Of a stretch of DNA of 64,000 nt, positions 1-9,224 are shown piece by piece (the stretch's first letter is position 1; every line of letters starts with the position of its first letter). The notes beneath the pieces are model-generated. The model did not search any database, was not told the DNA's origin, and worked only from the letters and a program-made list of their open reading frames with translations. Both the position numbers and the translations under genes were made by a program. The stretch covers positions 1-64,000 of the forward strand of contig JAAYNP010000003.1 of the NCBI GenBank assembly GCA_012520795.1. The letters are read 5' to 3'. The stretch is from Bacillota bacterium. Lineage in GTDB: Bacteria > Bacillota > Limnochordia > Darwinibacteriales > DTU012.

Positions 1-297
1 CTCCTTCGGTTCCGAAATGATAAAACGCGTTTCGCCGGGCTTGATCAAACCCAGTTCTTCCCTGGCAACCTGTTCAATATATTCATAGGAGCTGTGGCGT
101 TCGATTTCCCGGCGAATTTCAGCATTACGCAGTTCAAAAGCGTGGATCTCATTAGTCAGCTGCGCTATTTCCCTCTTTAGGCGGTGGTGCGTGACAAGAC
201 CTTTGCCGAATATGTACCCCATCCAGATCAAAAAACAGATCAGCAGAATGCTGCCAGTCTTAAGCATGATCCTCTTCTTTTGGCGGCGCTTAATCAT
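1..297 (-). CDS. divIC: Septum formation initiator DivIC/FtsB-like, cut by the window edge at its 3' end
   Basis: Minus-strand reading MIKRRQKK..., TM segment, coiled coil, ...QVAREELGLIKPGETRFIISEPKE; sits after yabP-yabQ as in Bacillus. Confidence 0.85.
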   Translation of the reverse strand, partial: MIKRRQKKRIMLKTGSILLICFLIWMGYIFGKGLVTHHRLKREIAQLTNEIHAFELRNAEIRREIERHSSYEYIEQVAREELGLIKPGETRFIISEPKE

Positions 298-368
298 TGG
301 GGCATCTCTCCTCTAATGAGGAGAATTCTTGGACAGGAGGTTTTTTCCTGCTCCTTCCGGGAAAATTG

Positions 369-914
369 TTACCTGCGCCAGAACGGTAGAAGCCTGAAAG
401 ACTGCCAGCGCAGGATCTTCCTGCCAAACCGCGGGAAGCTAGCTTTGGACAAGCCCAAGCCGCGCCATCTCCAGCCTGAACTGAACTGAAAAGATCTGCG
501 GCGGCGCCGGATGGCGGAGACGGTTAAAAGTAAGTCCTGGACCATCTTCATCGGCCAGGCAAGGATAGCAAAGGCCAATTGGCAGAAAAAGCTGATCACC
601 AGGCTTATTATGCGGGCAAGGCCAATGGAAACCCGGATCACAGCTCTGCTGATCAGTAAATAATAAAAGGCTAAGCCTAAACTGATGCCAATGAGGACAT
701 ACAGGCGCAGTTCACCCCAATTGGCCATTAATAGATAAACTGCCGCCAGCGGTGCTGCAATCACCCAAAAAACCAGGTCCATGCCAAAAGTGGCCGCCGG
801 TCCCGGCCTGAGCCACGATCGGAGCAGACGGTACCAGTCAAATACAAACCCCATGGTAGCTCCGGCAAATATTGTCAGGGCAAATGCATACAGCTGCGTG
901 CTCAGTGAATCCAT
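369..914 (-). CDS. yabQ: Spore cortex biosynthesis protein YabQ
   Basis: Hydrophobic MDSLSTQLYAFALTIFAGATMGFVFDWYR..., yabP-yabQ-divIC order; start trimmed to the internal ATG. Confidence 0.85.
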   Translation of the reverse strand: MDSLSTQLYAFALTIFAGATMGFVFDWYRLLRSWLRPGPAATFGMDLVFWVIAAPLAAVYLLMANWGELRLYVLIGISLGLAFYYLLISRAVIRVSIGLARIISLVISFFCQLAFAILAWPMKMVQDLLLTVSAIRRRRRSFQFSSGWRWRGLGLSKASFPRFGRKILRWQSFRLLPFWRR

Positions 915-985
915 GGTTTTCACCCCCGGAGGATGTGTTCTCAACCTACCCTAACAGTGTATGCATTTGACAAGCCCGATGTGAA

Positions 986-1276
986 TCAGCGGAACAGTTT
1001 TGCTAGAAAGCCTTTGCCTTTCTGCCCAAATGAATCCTTCATATATTCGATAGCCTTAATGTATCCTCTAACCACCAGATTGCCAGTCTCCAAGTTCAGC
1101 TCACTAATATGCAGGTCTTCGCCGCGGATCACCAAACCGCCCTCTTCAGTGTCCAAGGCTATCTCCCGGTCATCAAAACTCTCAACATTGACCACTCCGT
1201 CCACGTTCAAGCGTTCCCGCTGCACTAACAGCACTTGATGCCGGTTTGCCCCGGCAGGGTATTTTCTATCGTCCAT
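986..1276 (-). CDS. yabP: Sporulation protein YabP
   Basis: RERLNVDGVVNVESFDDREIALDTEEGGLVIRGEDLHISELNLETGNLVVRGYI; YabP-like and in conserved position. Confidence 0.87.
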   Translation of the reverse strand: MDDRKYPAGANRHQVLLVQRERLNVDGVVNVESFDDREIALDTEEGGLVIRGEDLHISELNLETGNLVVRGYIKAIEYMKDSFGQKGKGFLAKLFR

Positions 1277-1345
1277 GCAATTGTACCTCCCATTGCGTTT
1301 GGTACAATCTATGCATGAAACAGGCAAAATAGAATTGATTTCTGC

Positions 1346-2305
1346 TCAGTCATACAACTTCTTGATTTCCACCCCTTCAAAGAAAGCGGAAGCGATCTCC
1401 TGCGGTGATTTTCCTTCCTTGGCCATCTTAAATGCATCCCACTGGCTCAAGCCGACCCCATGGCCGTACCCGGTGCCCTTGATTGTCAGCACCCCTTCGG
1501 CCACGTCCCAGCCGGTAACCAAGGTTGACCGCATTCTGGTGGAATCAACTGCAATCCGGAAGTCAGCGCCGTGGATCGTACCGGTGCCCTCACTGCCCGT
1601 CACCTGAATTTCTGTAATCCGTTCGGTCGGGCCCCGTTTGGTAATTTTCAGATCCTGAATCTCGCCAACGTTAATCCCCGCATCTGCCAGAAGCTCGCGC
1701 AGTTCAGCCAGGGTATACTTCACTTCCCAGCTGCGTACGTCTTCAGGAGTGTATTCATTTTCACCCAAATCTACGCTTTTGATATACGGTGGCTCTTGAT
1801 CCTGATAATTCAAACCCTCTTTGGCTGAAGTGGTCACTCCGCCGGAGTAGGCATGAAACCAGCCCTTCACATACCGGTCCTCATAGGTCAGCACTTGGCC
1901 TCGCGTGTTTTCCACCGCCTGCTTGATTTCTGGTGTGATTGCACTTGGGTTATATGCCTGCGCTTCCTCAATATCGGTGGAGATATCTGCGCCATACTTC
2001 CCCTGCAAGCCGCCTTCGGCAATCAATGCCAGCGTAAAGCTGCGGGCAAAAATGGCCTGAGCGCCATAAGCTTCCACTGGCCAGTCGGGGAACATCTCTC
2101 CCGCCACCACTCCCTGCAAGTATTGCTCCAGGCCCATGCTTCGCTTTTTACCGGTGTCATTGAAATAGACGGTGATCTGAGGTTCGTGTTTCATTTCCTT
2201 GGCAATATCATCCCGGCCGCCGCTCCAGCTTACCATGGCGATCACAACCGCGATCAGAATCAAGACAAGCCCAGCTACCGCCCGGTGTCCTTGGGAAAAT
2301 TTCAC
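1346..2305 (-). CDS. spoIID: Stage II sporulation protein D / SpoIID-LytB domain protein
   Basis: N-terminal TM, GVVAGEMFPDWPVEAYGAQAIFARSFTL and GYGHGVGLSQWDAFKMAKEGKSPQEI motifs. Confidence 0.88.
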   Translation of the reverse strand: MKFSQGHRAVAGLVLILIAVVIAMVSWSGGRDDIAKEMKHEPQITVYFNDTGKKRSMGLEQYLQGVVAGEMFPDWPVEAYGAQAIFARSFTLALIAEGGLQGKYGADISTDIEEAQAYNPSAITPEIKQAVENTRGQVLTYEDRYVKGWFHAYSGGVTTSAKEGLNYQDQEPPYIKSVDLGENEYTPEDVRSWEVKYTLAELRELLADAGINVGEIQDLKITKRGPTERITEIQVTGSEGTGTIHGADFRIAVDSTRMRSTLVTGWDVAEGVLTIKGTGYGHGVGLSQWDAFKMAKEGKSPQEIASAFFEGVEIKKLYD

Positions 2306-2494
2306 AATTGTTCACTCCTTTCGGTCTAGCCATTTTTCGGTAGAAAGCCCTGTATTAGCTTGTTAATTATGAACAGCTATTATTCCAAACCCATTCAAAA
2401 CAAACTTTTATAGGAAAATTTACCAATTTAGCAGGAATAGTGCGCTATCTCACAGAATATACAAGTAATCATTTTACCTCAAGGGGGTTATTCT

Positions 2495-2767
2495 GTGAAT
2501 AAGAGTGATCTGATTAATGCAGTCGCCAAAGAAGCAAACTTAACAAAGAAAGCTGCAAGCAGTGCTGTGGAAGCTACTTTTTCAGTAATTCAACAGGCTT
2601 TGGCCAAAGGGGAAAAAGTGACTCTCGTTGGATTCGGAACATTTGAAGTACGGAAGCGCAAAGGAAGACAAGGTGTAAATCCGGCAACAAAAGCTAAGAT
2701 CACCATTCCTGCGAAGACTGTGCCGGCATTCAAACCCGGCAAGGCACTGAAAGAAGCCGTCAAGTAA
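2495..2767 (+). CDS. hup: HU-family DNA-binding protein
   Basis: [21 protein letters not shown]...[45 protein letters not shown]. Confidence 0.97.
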   Translation: MNKSDLINAVAKEANLTKKAASSAVEATFSVIQQALAKGEKVTLVGFGTFEVRKRKGRQGVNPATKAKITIPAKTVPAFKPGKALKEAVK

Positions 2768-2773
2768 GTACAT

Positions 2774-2791
2774 AGCCTGCGCAAGCAGGCT
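2774..2791 (+). terminator. Intrinsic terminator after HU
   Basis: agcctgc-gcaa-gcaggct followed by ttattt. Confidence 0.75.
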
Positions 2792-2817
2792 TTATTTAAT
2801 ATTGGGGGTAGTATGAT

Positions 2818-3597
2818 ATGTCAGAGTATACGCTGCAGTCTCTGCTTGATATCATGGCCAAACTCCGGAGCGAACAGGGCTGTCCCTGGGATCGCCAGCA
2901 GACCCATGAAAGCCTGACGCGGTACTTGATCGAAGAAACATACGAAGTGATTGAAGCCATTGATCAAAAAGACTTCAAGGCTCTTGCGGAAGAGTTGGGT
3001 GATCTGCTGCTGCAGATCGTTTTTCATGCCCAGATCGCCGCCGAGGCCGGCAATTTCTCCATGGACGATGTGATTGCGGCGGTCTGTGAAAAGATGATCC
3101 GCCGCCATCCCCATGTATTCGCCGATACTGAGGTTGAGTCTGTCCAAGATGTACTGGTTAACTGGGAAGCCATCAAACAGCAGGAACGGGAGGGCCAAGC
3201 AGGCCGATCTCTGCTTGATGGGGTCCCAAAACAACTGCCGGCACTGCTCAGGGCTGAACGGATCCAGGCTAAAGCGGCAAAGGTTGGCTTTGAATGGAAC
3301 CAAGTAGATGGTGCTGTTGCCAAATTGGAAGAAGAACTGAAGGAACTCAAACGGTCGATTCATGCTCAAGACAGCACAGAGATTGAGGAGGAGATGGGGG
3401 ATCTGTATTTCAGCCTGGTCAATGTTTGCCGTTACTTGGATATCAATCCTGAACATGCATTAAACACTACAACCGACAAATTCGTACAGCGGTTTAAATA
3501 CATCGAACAGCAAGCCCGGCTCCAAGGAAAAGCCCTCCACAGCATGAGCCTGGAGGAAATGGATCGGCTCTGGGATGAAGCAAAAAAAGACTCCTAA
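2818..3597 (+). CDS. mazG: Nucleoside triphosphate pyrophosphohydrolase MazG
   Basis: LRSEQGCPWDRQQTHESLTRYLIEETYEVIEAID...EELGDLLLQIVFHAQIA; duplicated MazG domain. Confidence 0.96.
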   Translation: MSEYTLQSLLDIMAKLRSEQGCPWDRQQTHESLTRYLIEETYEVIEAIDQKDFKALAEELGDLLLQIVFHAQIAAEAGNFSMDDVIAAVCEKMIRRHPHVFADTEVESVQDVLVNWEAIKQQEREGQAGRSLLDGVPKQLPALLRAERIQAKAAKVGFEWNQVDGAVAKLEEELKELKRSIHAQDSTEIEEEMGDLYFSLVNVCRYLDINPEHALNTTTDKFVQRFKYIEQQARLQGKALHSMSLEEMDRLWDEAKKDS

Positions 3598-3655
3598 CTC
3601 GTAACCAAAGGGGAAGCCCAAGGTTATGGCAGGAGTCAATTTGCCCTGTTTTTGA

Positions 3656-4192
3656 TCATTGTTCCATCTGTTTTGCCAAGAACCCGGCGGCTGTCTCAGC
3701 TAGCTTTATTTCCAAATTTCCCATTTGCGTGTCCATATCTTTTGTGGCCAGGATCACTACGCCGATAGGATCCCCTTCAGCAACGATCGGGGCGATGACT
3801 TGAGTCTCAAAGTCCCAGTTGTCTTCCGGGTTTGCTACATCATTTCTGGAGACCGTCATGGTCCTGCGGGTTTCCATGGCTTTTTCAATTATTTCAGTAA
3901 CCGCTTTGTCAAGCCATTGTTTCTTTGAGGCGCCGGCAACCGCCACAATTGCGTCACGGTCTGCAATAAGTGCTATATGCCCAGTTGTTTCGAACAGCGA
4001 ATCGGTGTATTCCTGGGCAAAATCACCTAATTCACCAATGGGGGAGTATTTCTTTAAAATAACTTCACCTTCGCGATCAACAAATATTTCGAGAGGATCG
4101 CCTTCGCGAATCCGTAGAGTCCTTCGTATTTCTTTGGGAATTACCACTCGTCCTAGATCATCTATGCGTCTGACTATTCCTGTAGCTTTCAA
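3656..4192 (-). CDS. spoVT: Stage V sporulation protein T (AbrB-like N-terminus plus GAF-like C-terminus)
   Basis: (M)KATGIVRRIDDLGRVVIPKEIRRTLRIREGDPLEIFVDREGEVILKKYSPIGELG; TTG start preferred, with SD ggagggg upstream. Confidence 0.95.
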   Translation of the reverse strand: MKATGIVRRIDDLGRVVIPKEIRRTLRIREGDPLEIFVDREGEVILKKYSPIGELGDFAQEYTDSLFETTGHIALIADRDAIVAVAGASKKQWLDKAVTEIIEKAMETRRTMTVSRNDVANPEDNWDFETQVIAPIVAEGDPIGVVILATKDMDTQMGNLEIKLAETAAGFLAKQMEQ

Positions 4193-4230
4193 GAGCCACA
4201 CCCCTCCTTCATGTTGGGTACGTTCATTGT

Positions 4231-4260
4231 TAGTATATAACCTTGGTGCTATTTTTATTC
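4231..4260 (-). promoter_or_regulatory. Candidate sigma-G type promoter for spoVT
   Basis: Minus strand GAATA-N18-TATACTA against the SigG consensus GNATR-N18-CATNNTA (one mismatch). Confidence 0.5.
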
Positions 4261-4281
4261 ATTTTTCCCAGCTAAACGGAT

Positions 4282-7200
4282 TCACACTAGGTTCTGCAGC
4301 ACTTTCTCCAACAGCACTAAAGCTTCGTTATCTGATAGTCCCCTCACTTTGATTTTGATCTGCGGGCTGCGTCCGGGAACGTATCCCACCTGGCCCCGGA
4401 ACTTCCGGACTAAAGCTGCATATTTCTCCCGATCCCGGATGATCCCAGGTAGGGATCTGATCACATACATGTGCTTTTCCAAAAAGATGCTGGCTGCACC
4501 CGCCTGGCGGGCCAAAGCTTTGATACGGGTTACCAAAATCAGGTTGCGGACTGGATCGGGCAGTTCACCGAAGCGATCCTCGATCTCCTGAGCCAGTTCA
4601 TCCGCATCTTCCAAAGTCTGGACGGCGGCCAGTTTCTTGTACAGCTCCACCTTTTGTTTCGAGTCCTGGACATAGCGATCACCGATATAGGCATCGACGT
4701 GCAAGTCCAACACCGGATCAGGAATTTGCTGTTTCACCTTTCCTTTCAGTTTTTCAATCGCTTCTTCCAAAAGCTTGCAGTAGAGTTCAAAACCTACTGA
4801 AGTTATGAAGCCGTGCTGTTCCGGGCCGAGGATATTACCGGCCCCCCGGATTTCCAGATCCCGCATGGCAATCTTGATTCCGGAACCGAGCTCGGAGAAT
4901 TCCTTGATCGCCTGCAGGCGCTTTTCCGCATCTTCTGTTAGTATTTTATCCCTTCGGTAGGTAAAATACGCATATGCCACACGATTTGTGCGGCCGACCC
5001 GGCCCCGCAGTTGGTACAATTGAGCCAGCCCCAGCCGGTCGGCATCATAGACAACCAGGGTGTTGACGTTGCTGATATCCATTCCCGTTTCAATAATCGT
5101 GGTGCAAAGCAGGATATCGTACTCGCCGTGATAGAAATCGAGCATCACCCGCTCCAGGCGGTTCTCATCCATCTGGCCGTGGGCGATGGCAATTTTGGCA
5201 TCGGGTACCAAATCCTGCAGGCGCAGGTACATGTTGTCAATGCCCTGGACACGGTTGTAAACGAAGTAGACCTGCCCTTGGCGCCCCAATTCCCGGTGGA
5301 TTGCCTGGGCTATGGTTTGATCATCCCACTCCAGTACATAGGTGCGGATCGGGAACCGATCCTCAGGCGGCGTTTCTATCAAACTCATGTCCCGCACTCC
5401 CACCAAAGCCATGTGCAGCGTTCGGGGTATTGGGGTGGCGGACAGGGTCAGCATATCTACATTTCTCGCCAGTTCTTTCAGCTTTTCTTTCTGGACAACA
5501 CCAAAACGCTGCTCTTCATCGACAACAACCAACCCGAGATCCCGGTAATCCACATCTTTTGACAACAGCCTGTGGGTGCCGATCACAAGATCCACTGAAC
5601 TGGACTTCAGCCCTTTGATGATTTTCCTTTGTTCCGCCGGCGACTGAAACCGGGACAGGACACCGATGTTCACCGGGTAGTTTTCAAACCGCTCCTGGAA
5701 GGTCCGGGCATGCTGCTGGGCTAAAATCGTGGTGGGCACCAGCACCGCCACCTGTTTTCCAGCGCTGATGGCTTTAAAGGCAGCCCGGATGGCCACTTCA
5801 GTCTTGCCGTAGCCCACATCTCCGCACAGCAGCCGATCCATCGGCCGTGTGCCTTCCATATCCCGCTTCACTTCTTCAATCGCCCGGACTTGATCGGGAG
5901 TTTCCTCATAAGGGAATTCGTCTTCGAATTGAGCCTGCCACGGTGAATCCTCTGGGAAGGGGAAGCCTTCAATGGTTTCCCGCTCTGCATAAAGCTTGAT
6001 CAACCCTTCGGCCAGATCCTGGACTGATTCCCTAACCCGGTTTTTGACTCTGGCCCACTCACCGCCCCCGAGCCTCGACAGCTTGGGTGGTTCGTCATTA
6101 AGGCCGACATACCTTTGGAGCAGCCCGATTTGATCAGTGGGCACATATAGGCGGTCCTTGCCGGAAAACCTGATCAACAGATAGTCTTTATGTGTTTTTT
6201 GAACCTCAAGAGTTTCGATGCCCATGTACTGGCCAATACCGTGGTTGACATGGACCACGTAATCTCCGGGTCTAAGATCCGATTCTGTGAGCCGCACTTG
6301 GGCCTCGGTACGGTTGACCCGCCTCTTGGCCCGCCTTTTCCCGTAGATTTCCAGCTCTGTCAGGACCAACAGCTTGAATCCAGAGTATTCCATCCCTGTT
6401 TCCAGGCTGCCTTTGGTGACAATGCAGTTCCCGGCCTTTAACATGCCGCCAACCTGGTCAGTATATTGGGCGGGAATATCATGCTCTTTTAGGAATTCCA
6501 CAAGCTTGCTGCCGCGTTCTTCCGTCGATACCAGGATTAATATCCGGTAATAGTTTTTGCGGTACCGCTGAATGTGTGTGATCAGCCCGTCCAAATCTGT
6601 ATGGAAATGAGGTGCTGACTTGATCTCCATCTGATAAGCGGGAACCGCATCCAGTTCCGGAATCCTTTTATCCAGAACCGAGAGGTATACAGTAGGGCTG
6701 TGTTTCTGGATTTTTTGCCACAAATCATTCCAGTCCAAAAACATCTCCGCCATCCTGGGCAGCACCCTGCCCTTGGCCAGCAAACCGGCAATTGTCTCCC
6801 CGACATCCTGTAAGTACAATTTCTGGTACTCTTTGACCCGGGCCGGTTCAGTAACGACAATCAAACTGTCCGGAGGCAGGTAATCAATCAGGGTATGGAG
6901 CGCAGCATTGTAAGGCAAATACTGATCAACGCCGGGGAAGTAACTGCCGCTGTCCAGCAGTTCCAAATGATGGGCTATCTTGGCTGGCAGTGTATCTGCT
7001 TCCTGGTTAAGGCCCGCTTTGATTAACCGCTCACTCTGCTCCCGAGCGTCCTTCCAGATCTGATTTTTGATTGCTTCAGAATCACCACCGAAAAACAAAC
7101 GCTCCCGGGCGGGAAATATGGTTACCGCCGGGATTTTGCCGATCGAACGCTGATTTTCAATATTGAAGATGCGGATCGAGTCGGTTTGATCATCAAAGAG

Positions 7201-7782
7201 CTCGATCCGCACTGGATGCTCCGCCGTATAATCGTAAATATCAATGATGCCGCCGCGGATGCTGAACTGGCCGTAGGTTTCCACCATCTCAACCCGCTCA
7301 TAACCCATGACCGACAGCTGCCTGGCCAACTCTTCGAGGTCAACAGTGCTGTCCAGGCCTATCGTGAGTTGGTGCCCGAAAAACAATTCGGGATCGATCA
7401 ACGCTTCTGTCAGAGATTGAATGGAGGCACAAATAATGCTGCCGGGATGTCGCGCAGACTTGATCACTTCCAGCCTGCTCTTTCTCAGTTCCCAGTCGAT
7501 TACCGCTTCCTCATGGGGCAGCAGCTCATGCGGAGTAAATACCTGTATATTCCGATTTGGCATTAAATTGTGTAAATCTTGCCCAATCGTCTCCACCTGA
7601 TATTGATTGTAACCAATAAAGAGCGTCACTGCCCGATCATTAGCCAGAGCCGCAGTCAACAGGCTTCGCTGTGACCCCGACAGCCCCAGGACCAGCTGCT
7701 TTTCACCCTTGGCCACTTTATCACGGACGCGGCTGAAGTCCTGAGACTGGCTGATCAGATCTACCAAACCTTGTAGCGACAA
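4282..7782 (-). CDS. mfd: Transcription-repair coupling factor Mfd
   Basis: 1166 aa; RID and helicase motifs LLCGDVGYGKTEVAIRAAFKA, DEEQRFGV, TLSATPIPRTLHMAL, QLRGRVGRTNRVAYAYF. Confidence 0.98.
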   Translation of the reverse strand: MSLQGLVDLISQSQDFSRVRDKVAKGEKQLVLGLSGSQRSLLTAALANDRAVTLFIGYNQYQVETIGQDLHNLMPNRNIQVFTPHELLPHEEAVIDWELRKSRLEVIKSARHPGSIICASIQSLTEALIDPELFFGHQLTIGLDSTVDLEELARQLSVMGYERVEMVETYGQFSIRGGIIDIYDYTAEHPVRIELFDDQTDSIRIFNIENQRSIGKIPAVTIFPARERLFFGGDSEAIKNQIWKDAREQSERLIKAGLNQEADTLPAKIAHHLELLDSGSYFPGVDQYLPYNAALHTLIDYLPPDSLIVVTEPARVKEYQKLYLQDVGETIAGLLAKGRVLPRMAEMFLDWNDLWQKIQKHSPTVYLSVLDKRIPELDAVPAYQMEIKSAPHFHTDLDGLITHIQRYRKNYYRILILVSTEERGSKLVEFLKEHDIPAQYTDQVGGMLKAGNCIVTKGSLETGMEYSGFKLLVLTELEIYGKRRAKRRVNRTEAQVRLTESDLRPGDYVVHVNHGIGQYMGIETLEVQKTHKDYLLIRFSGKDRLYVPTDQIGLLQRYVGLNDEPPKLSRLGGGEWARVKNRVRESVQDLAEGLIKLYAERETIEGFPFPEDSPWQAQFEDEFPYEETPDQVRAIEEVKRDMEGTRPMDRLLCGDVGYGKTEVAIRAAFKAISAGKQVAVLVPTTILAQQHARTFQERFENYPVNIGVLSRFQSPAEQRKIIKGLKSSSVDLVIGTHRLLSKDVDYRDLGLVVVDEEQRFGVVQKEKLKELARNVDMLTLSATPIPRTLHMALVGVRDMSLIETPPEDRFPIRTYVLEWDDQTIAQAIHRELGRQGQVYFVYNRVQGIDNMYLRLQDLVPDAKIAIAHGQMDENRLERVMLDFYHGEYDILLCTTIIETGMDISNVNTLVVYDADRLGLAQLYQLRGRVGRTNRVAYAYFTYRRDKILTEDAEKRLQAIKEFSELGSGIKIAMRDLEIRGAGNILGPEQHGFITSVGFELYCKLLEEAIEKLKGKVKQQIPDPVLDLHVDAYIGDRYVQDSKQKVELYKKLAAVQTLEDADELAQEIEDRFGELPDPVRNLILVTRIKALARQAGAASIFLEKHMYVIRSLPGIIRDREKYAALVRKFRGQVGYVPGRSPQIKIKVRGLSDNEALVLLEKVLQNLV

Positions 7783-7798
7783 CTTCTATCTCCCCATT

Positions 7799-8398
7799 TC
7801 ACAATGACTGATCGCGATTATGGCCTCCATTGTCAGTACTATTATTATATTGACTCATGGCTTGCTCAATGCCTGAGCTGAGCCAAACTTCCACAGCCTT
7901 CACACATGTCTGCGCCACAGTCCGGTAAGCTTCCCGTTCCTCTACAGAAACCCTGGACAGTACATAGTCTTCCACCGGTATTGGTTCCACCGGCCGGCCG
8001 ATACCGATCTTGAGGCGGGCAAAACTCTCAGAATGCAGTTGGCTGATGATGCTTGCCACACCCCGGTGGCCGCCGCTGCCTCCTTTTCTTTTCATACGAA
8101 TCCGGTATGCAGGCAGATCAATGTCATCATGAATCACCAACAAGCCTTCCAGCCCGATCTGCCAGTAATCAACCAACTCCCGGACTGCAAGGCCGCTCAA
8201 GTTCATATAGGTTTGCGGCTTGGCCAAGACGATTTTTTCCCGGCCGTAATGCCCTTCCCCAATAATTGAGTGAAATTTCTTACTATTTAAACCGATATTC
8301 CATCTGCGGGCAAGGGCATCCACAACCCAAAAACCTGCGTTGTGCCTTGTCTCTTCATACTGTACCCCTGGATTGCCTAATCCAACAATTAGCTTCAC
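7799..8398 (-). CDS. pth: Peptidyl-tRNA hydrolase
   Basis: MKLIVGLGNPGVQYEETRHNAGFWVVDALA, KPQTYMNLSG, KGGSGGHRGVASI. Confidence 0.97.
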   Translation of the reverse strand: MKLIVGLGNPGVQYEETRHNAGFWVVDALARRWNIGLNSKKFHSIIGEGHYGREKIVLAKPQTYMNLSGLAVRELVDYWQIGLEGLLVIHDDIDLPAYRIRMKRKGGSGGHRGVASIISQLHSESFARLKIGIGRPVEPIPVEDYVLSRVSVEEREAYRTVAQTCVKAVEVWLSSGIEQAMSQYNNSTDNGGHNRDQSL

Positions 8399-8417
8399 TG
8401 GTTAGTCCTCCACAGCT

Positions 8418-8453
8418 GCGAAAGAACGCATAGTCAAACATGCATTCTTTCGC
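8418..8453 (-). other. Stable intergenic RNA hairpin candidate between ctc and pth
   Basis: Minus strand GCGAAAGAATGCAT-GTTTGACT-ATGCGTTCTTTCGC: 14-bp stem with one G-U pair, 8-nt loop, no clear U-tract. Confidence 0.6.
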
Positions 8454-8498
8454 GTCTGCTGCCATGTCTACGCACTTGCCTTTGGGTTTGCCCCAGAA

Positions 8499-9161
8499 TC
8501 AAGCTTCACCCTCGGAAGAATCTTCAGCAGCATCTCCTGCGTCACCTGGCACTTCTTCCGGCGCAGCTTCAGGCGCTCCCTCTTCTTCCGCTTCTGCTTC
8601 GTCCACCTCAGCAGCACGGGCCGGAGCAGCAATCGTAACCACAACCTCATCCGGATTCTGGTTTACAGTGATTCCATCCGGAATCTGCAGATCTTTAATC
8701 AGCAAAGTGTCGCCGATGGCCATTGCGGAAATATCCACAGTAATATGCTCCGGAATCTGGCTGGGCAAACAGGAAATTGCCAATTCCCGCACAACCAGGT
8801 TGACGATTCCACCATCGGATTCCCGTTCTCCTTCACCTGTGAGCAATACACCCACGGTGGTGTCGACGGGCCTGTCCATGGCCACTTCATAAAAGTCGAT
8901 ATGCTGAAGTGTGCCCTTAACCGGATCGCGCTGAACTTCCTTAATCAGGACAGTCCGCTTTTCACTCCCCACATTTATCTCATGCAAAGGGTCTTTGGAT
9001 TGGATGGCTTTTTCAGCCTCTCCCGCCGCAATAACTATATGCAAATTGGGTTTTCCCTGTCCGTAGATCTGGGCGGGGACCAGTTTTTCGCGGCGCATTT
9101 TTTTAGCTGTATTCGAGCCAAAAGCACTGCGCGGTTCAGCATTAAGATCGTAGCATGACAT
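8499..9161 (-). CDS. ctc: 50S ribosomal protein L25/general stress protein Ctc, with an acidic C-terminal tail
   Basis: NTAKKMRREKLVPAQIYGQGKPN...LIKEVQRDPVKGTLQHIDFYEV; located prs-ctc-pth. Confidence 0.93.
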   Translation of the reverse strand: MSCYDLNAEPRSAFGSNTAKKMRREKLVPAQIYGQGKPNLHIVIAAGEAEKAIQSKDPLHEINVGSEKRTVLIKEVQRDPVKGTLQHIDFYEVAMDRPVDTTVGVLLTGEGERESDGGIVNLVVRELAISCLPSQIPEHITVDISAMAIGDTLLIKDLQIPDGITVNQNPDEVVVTIAAPARAAEVDEAEAEEEGAPEAAPEEVPGDAGDAAEDSSEGEA

Positions 9162-9224
9162 CCTATCTCCTCCTTCTTGCCAATCCTTGCCGCATGCAAT
9201 ATATTATAACACCGCTTATGAAAC

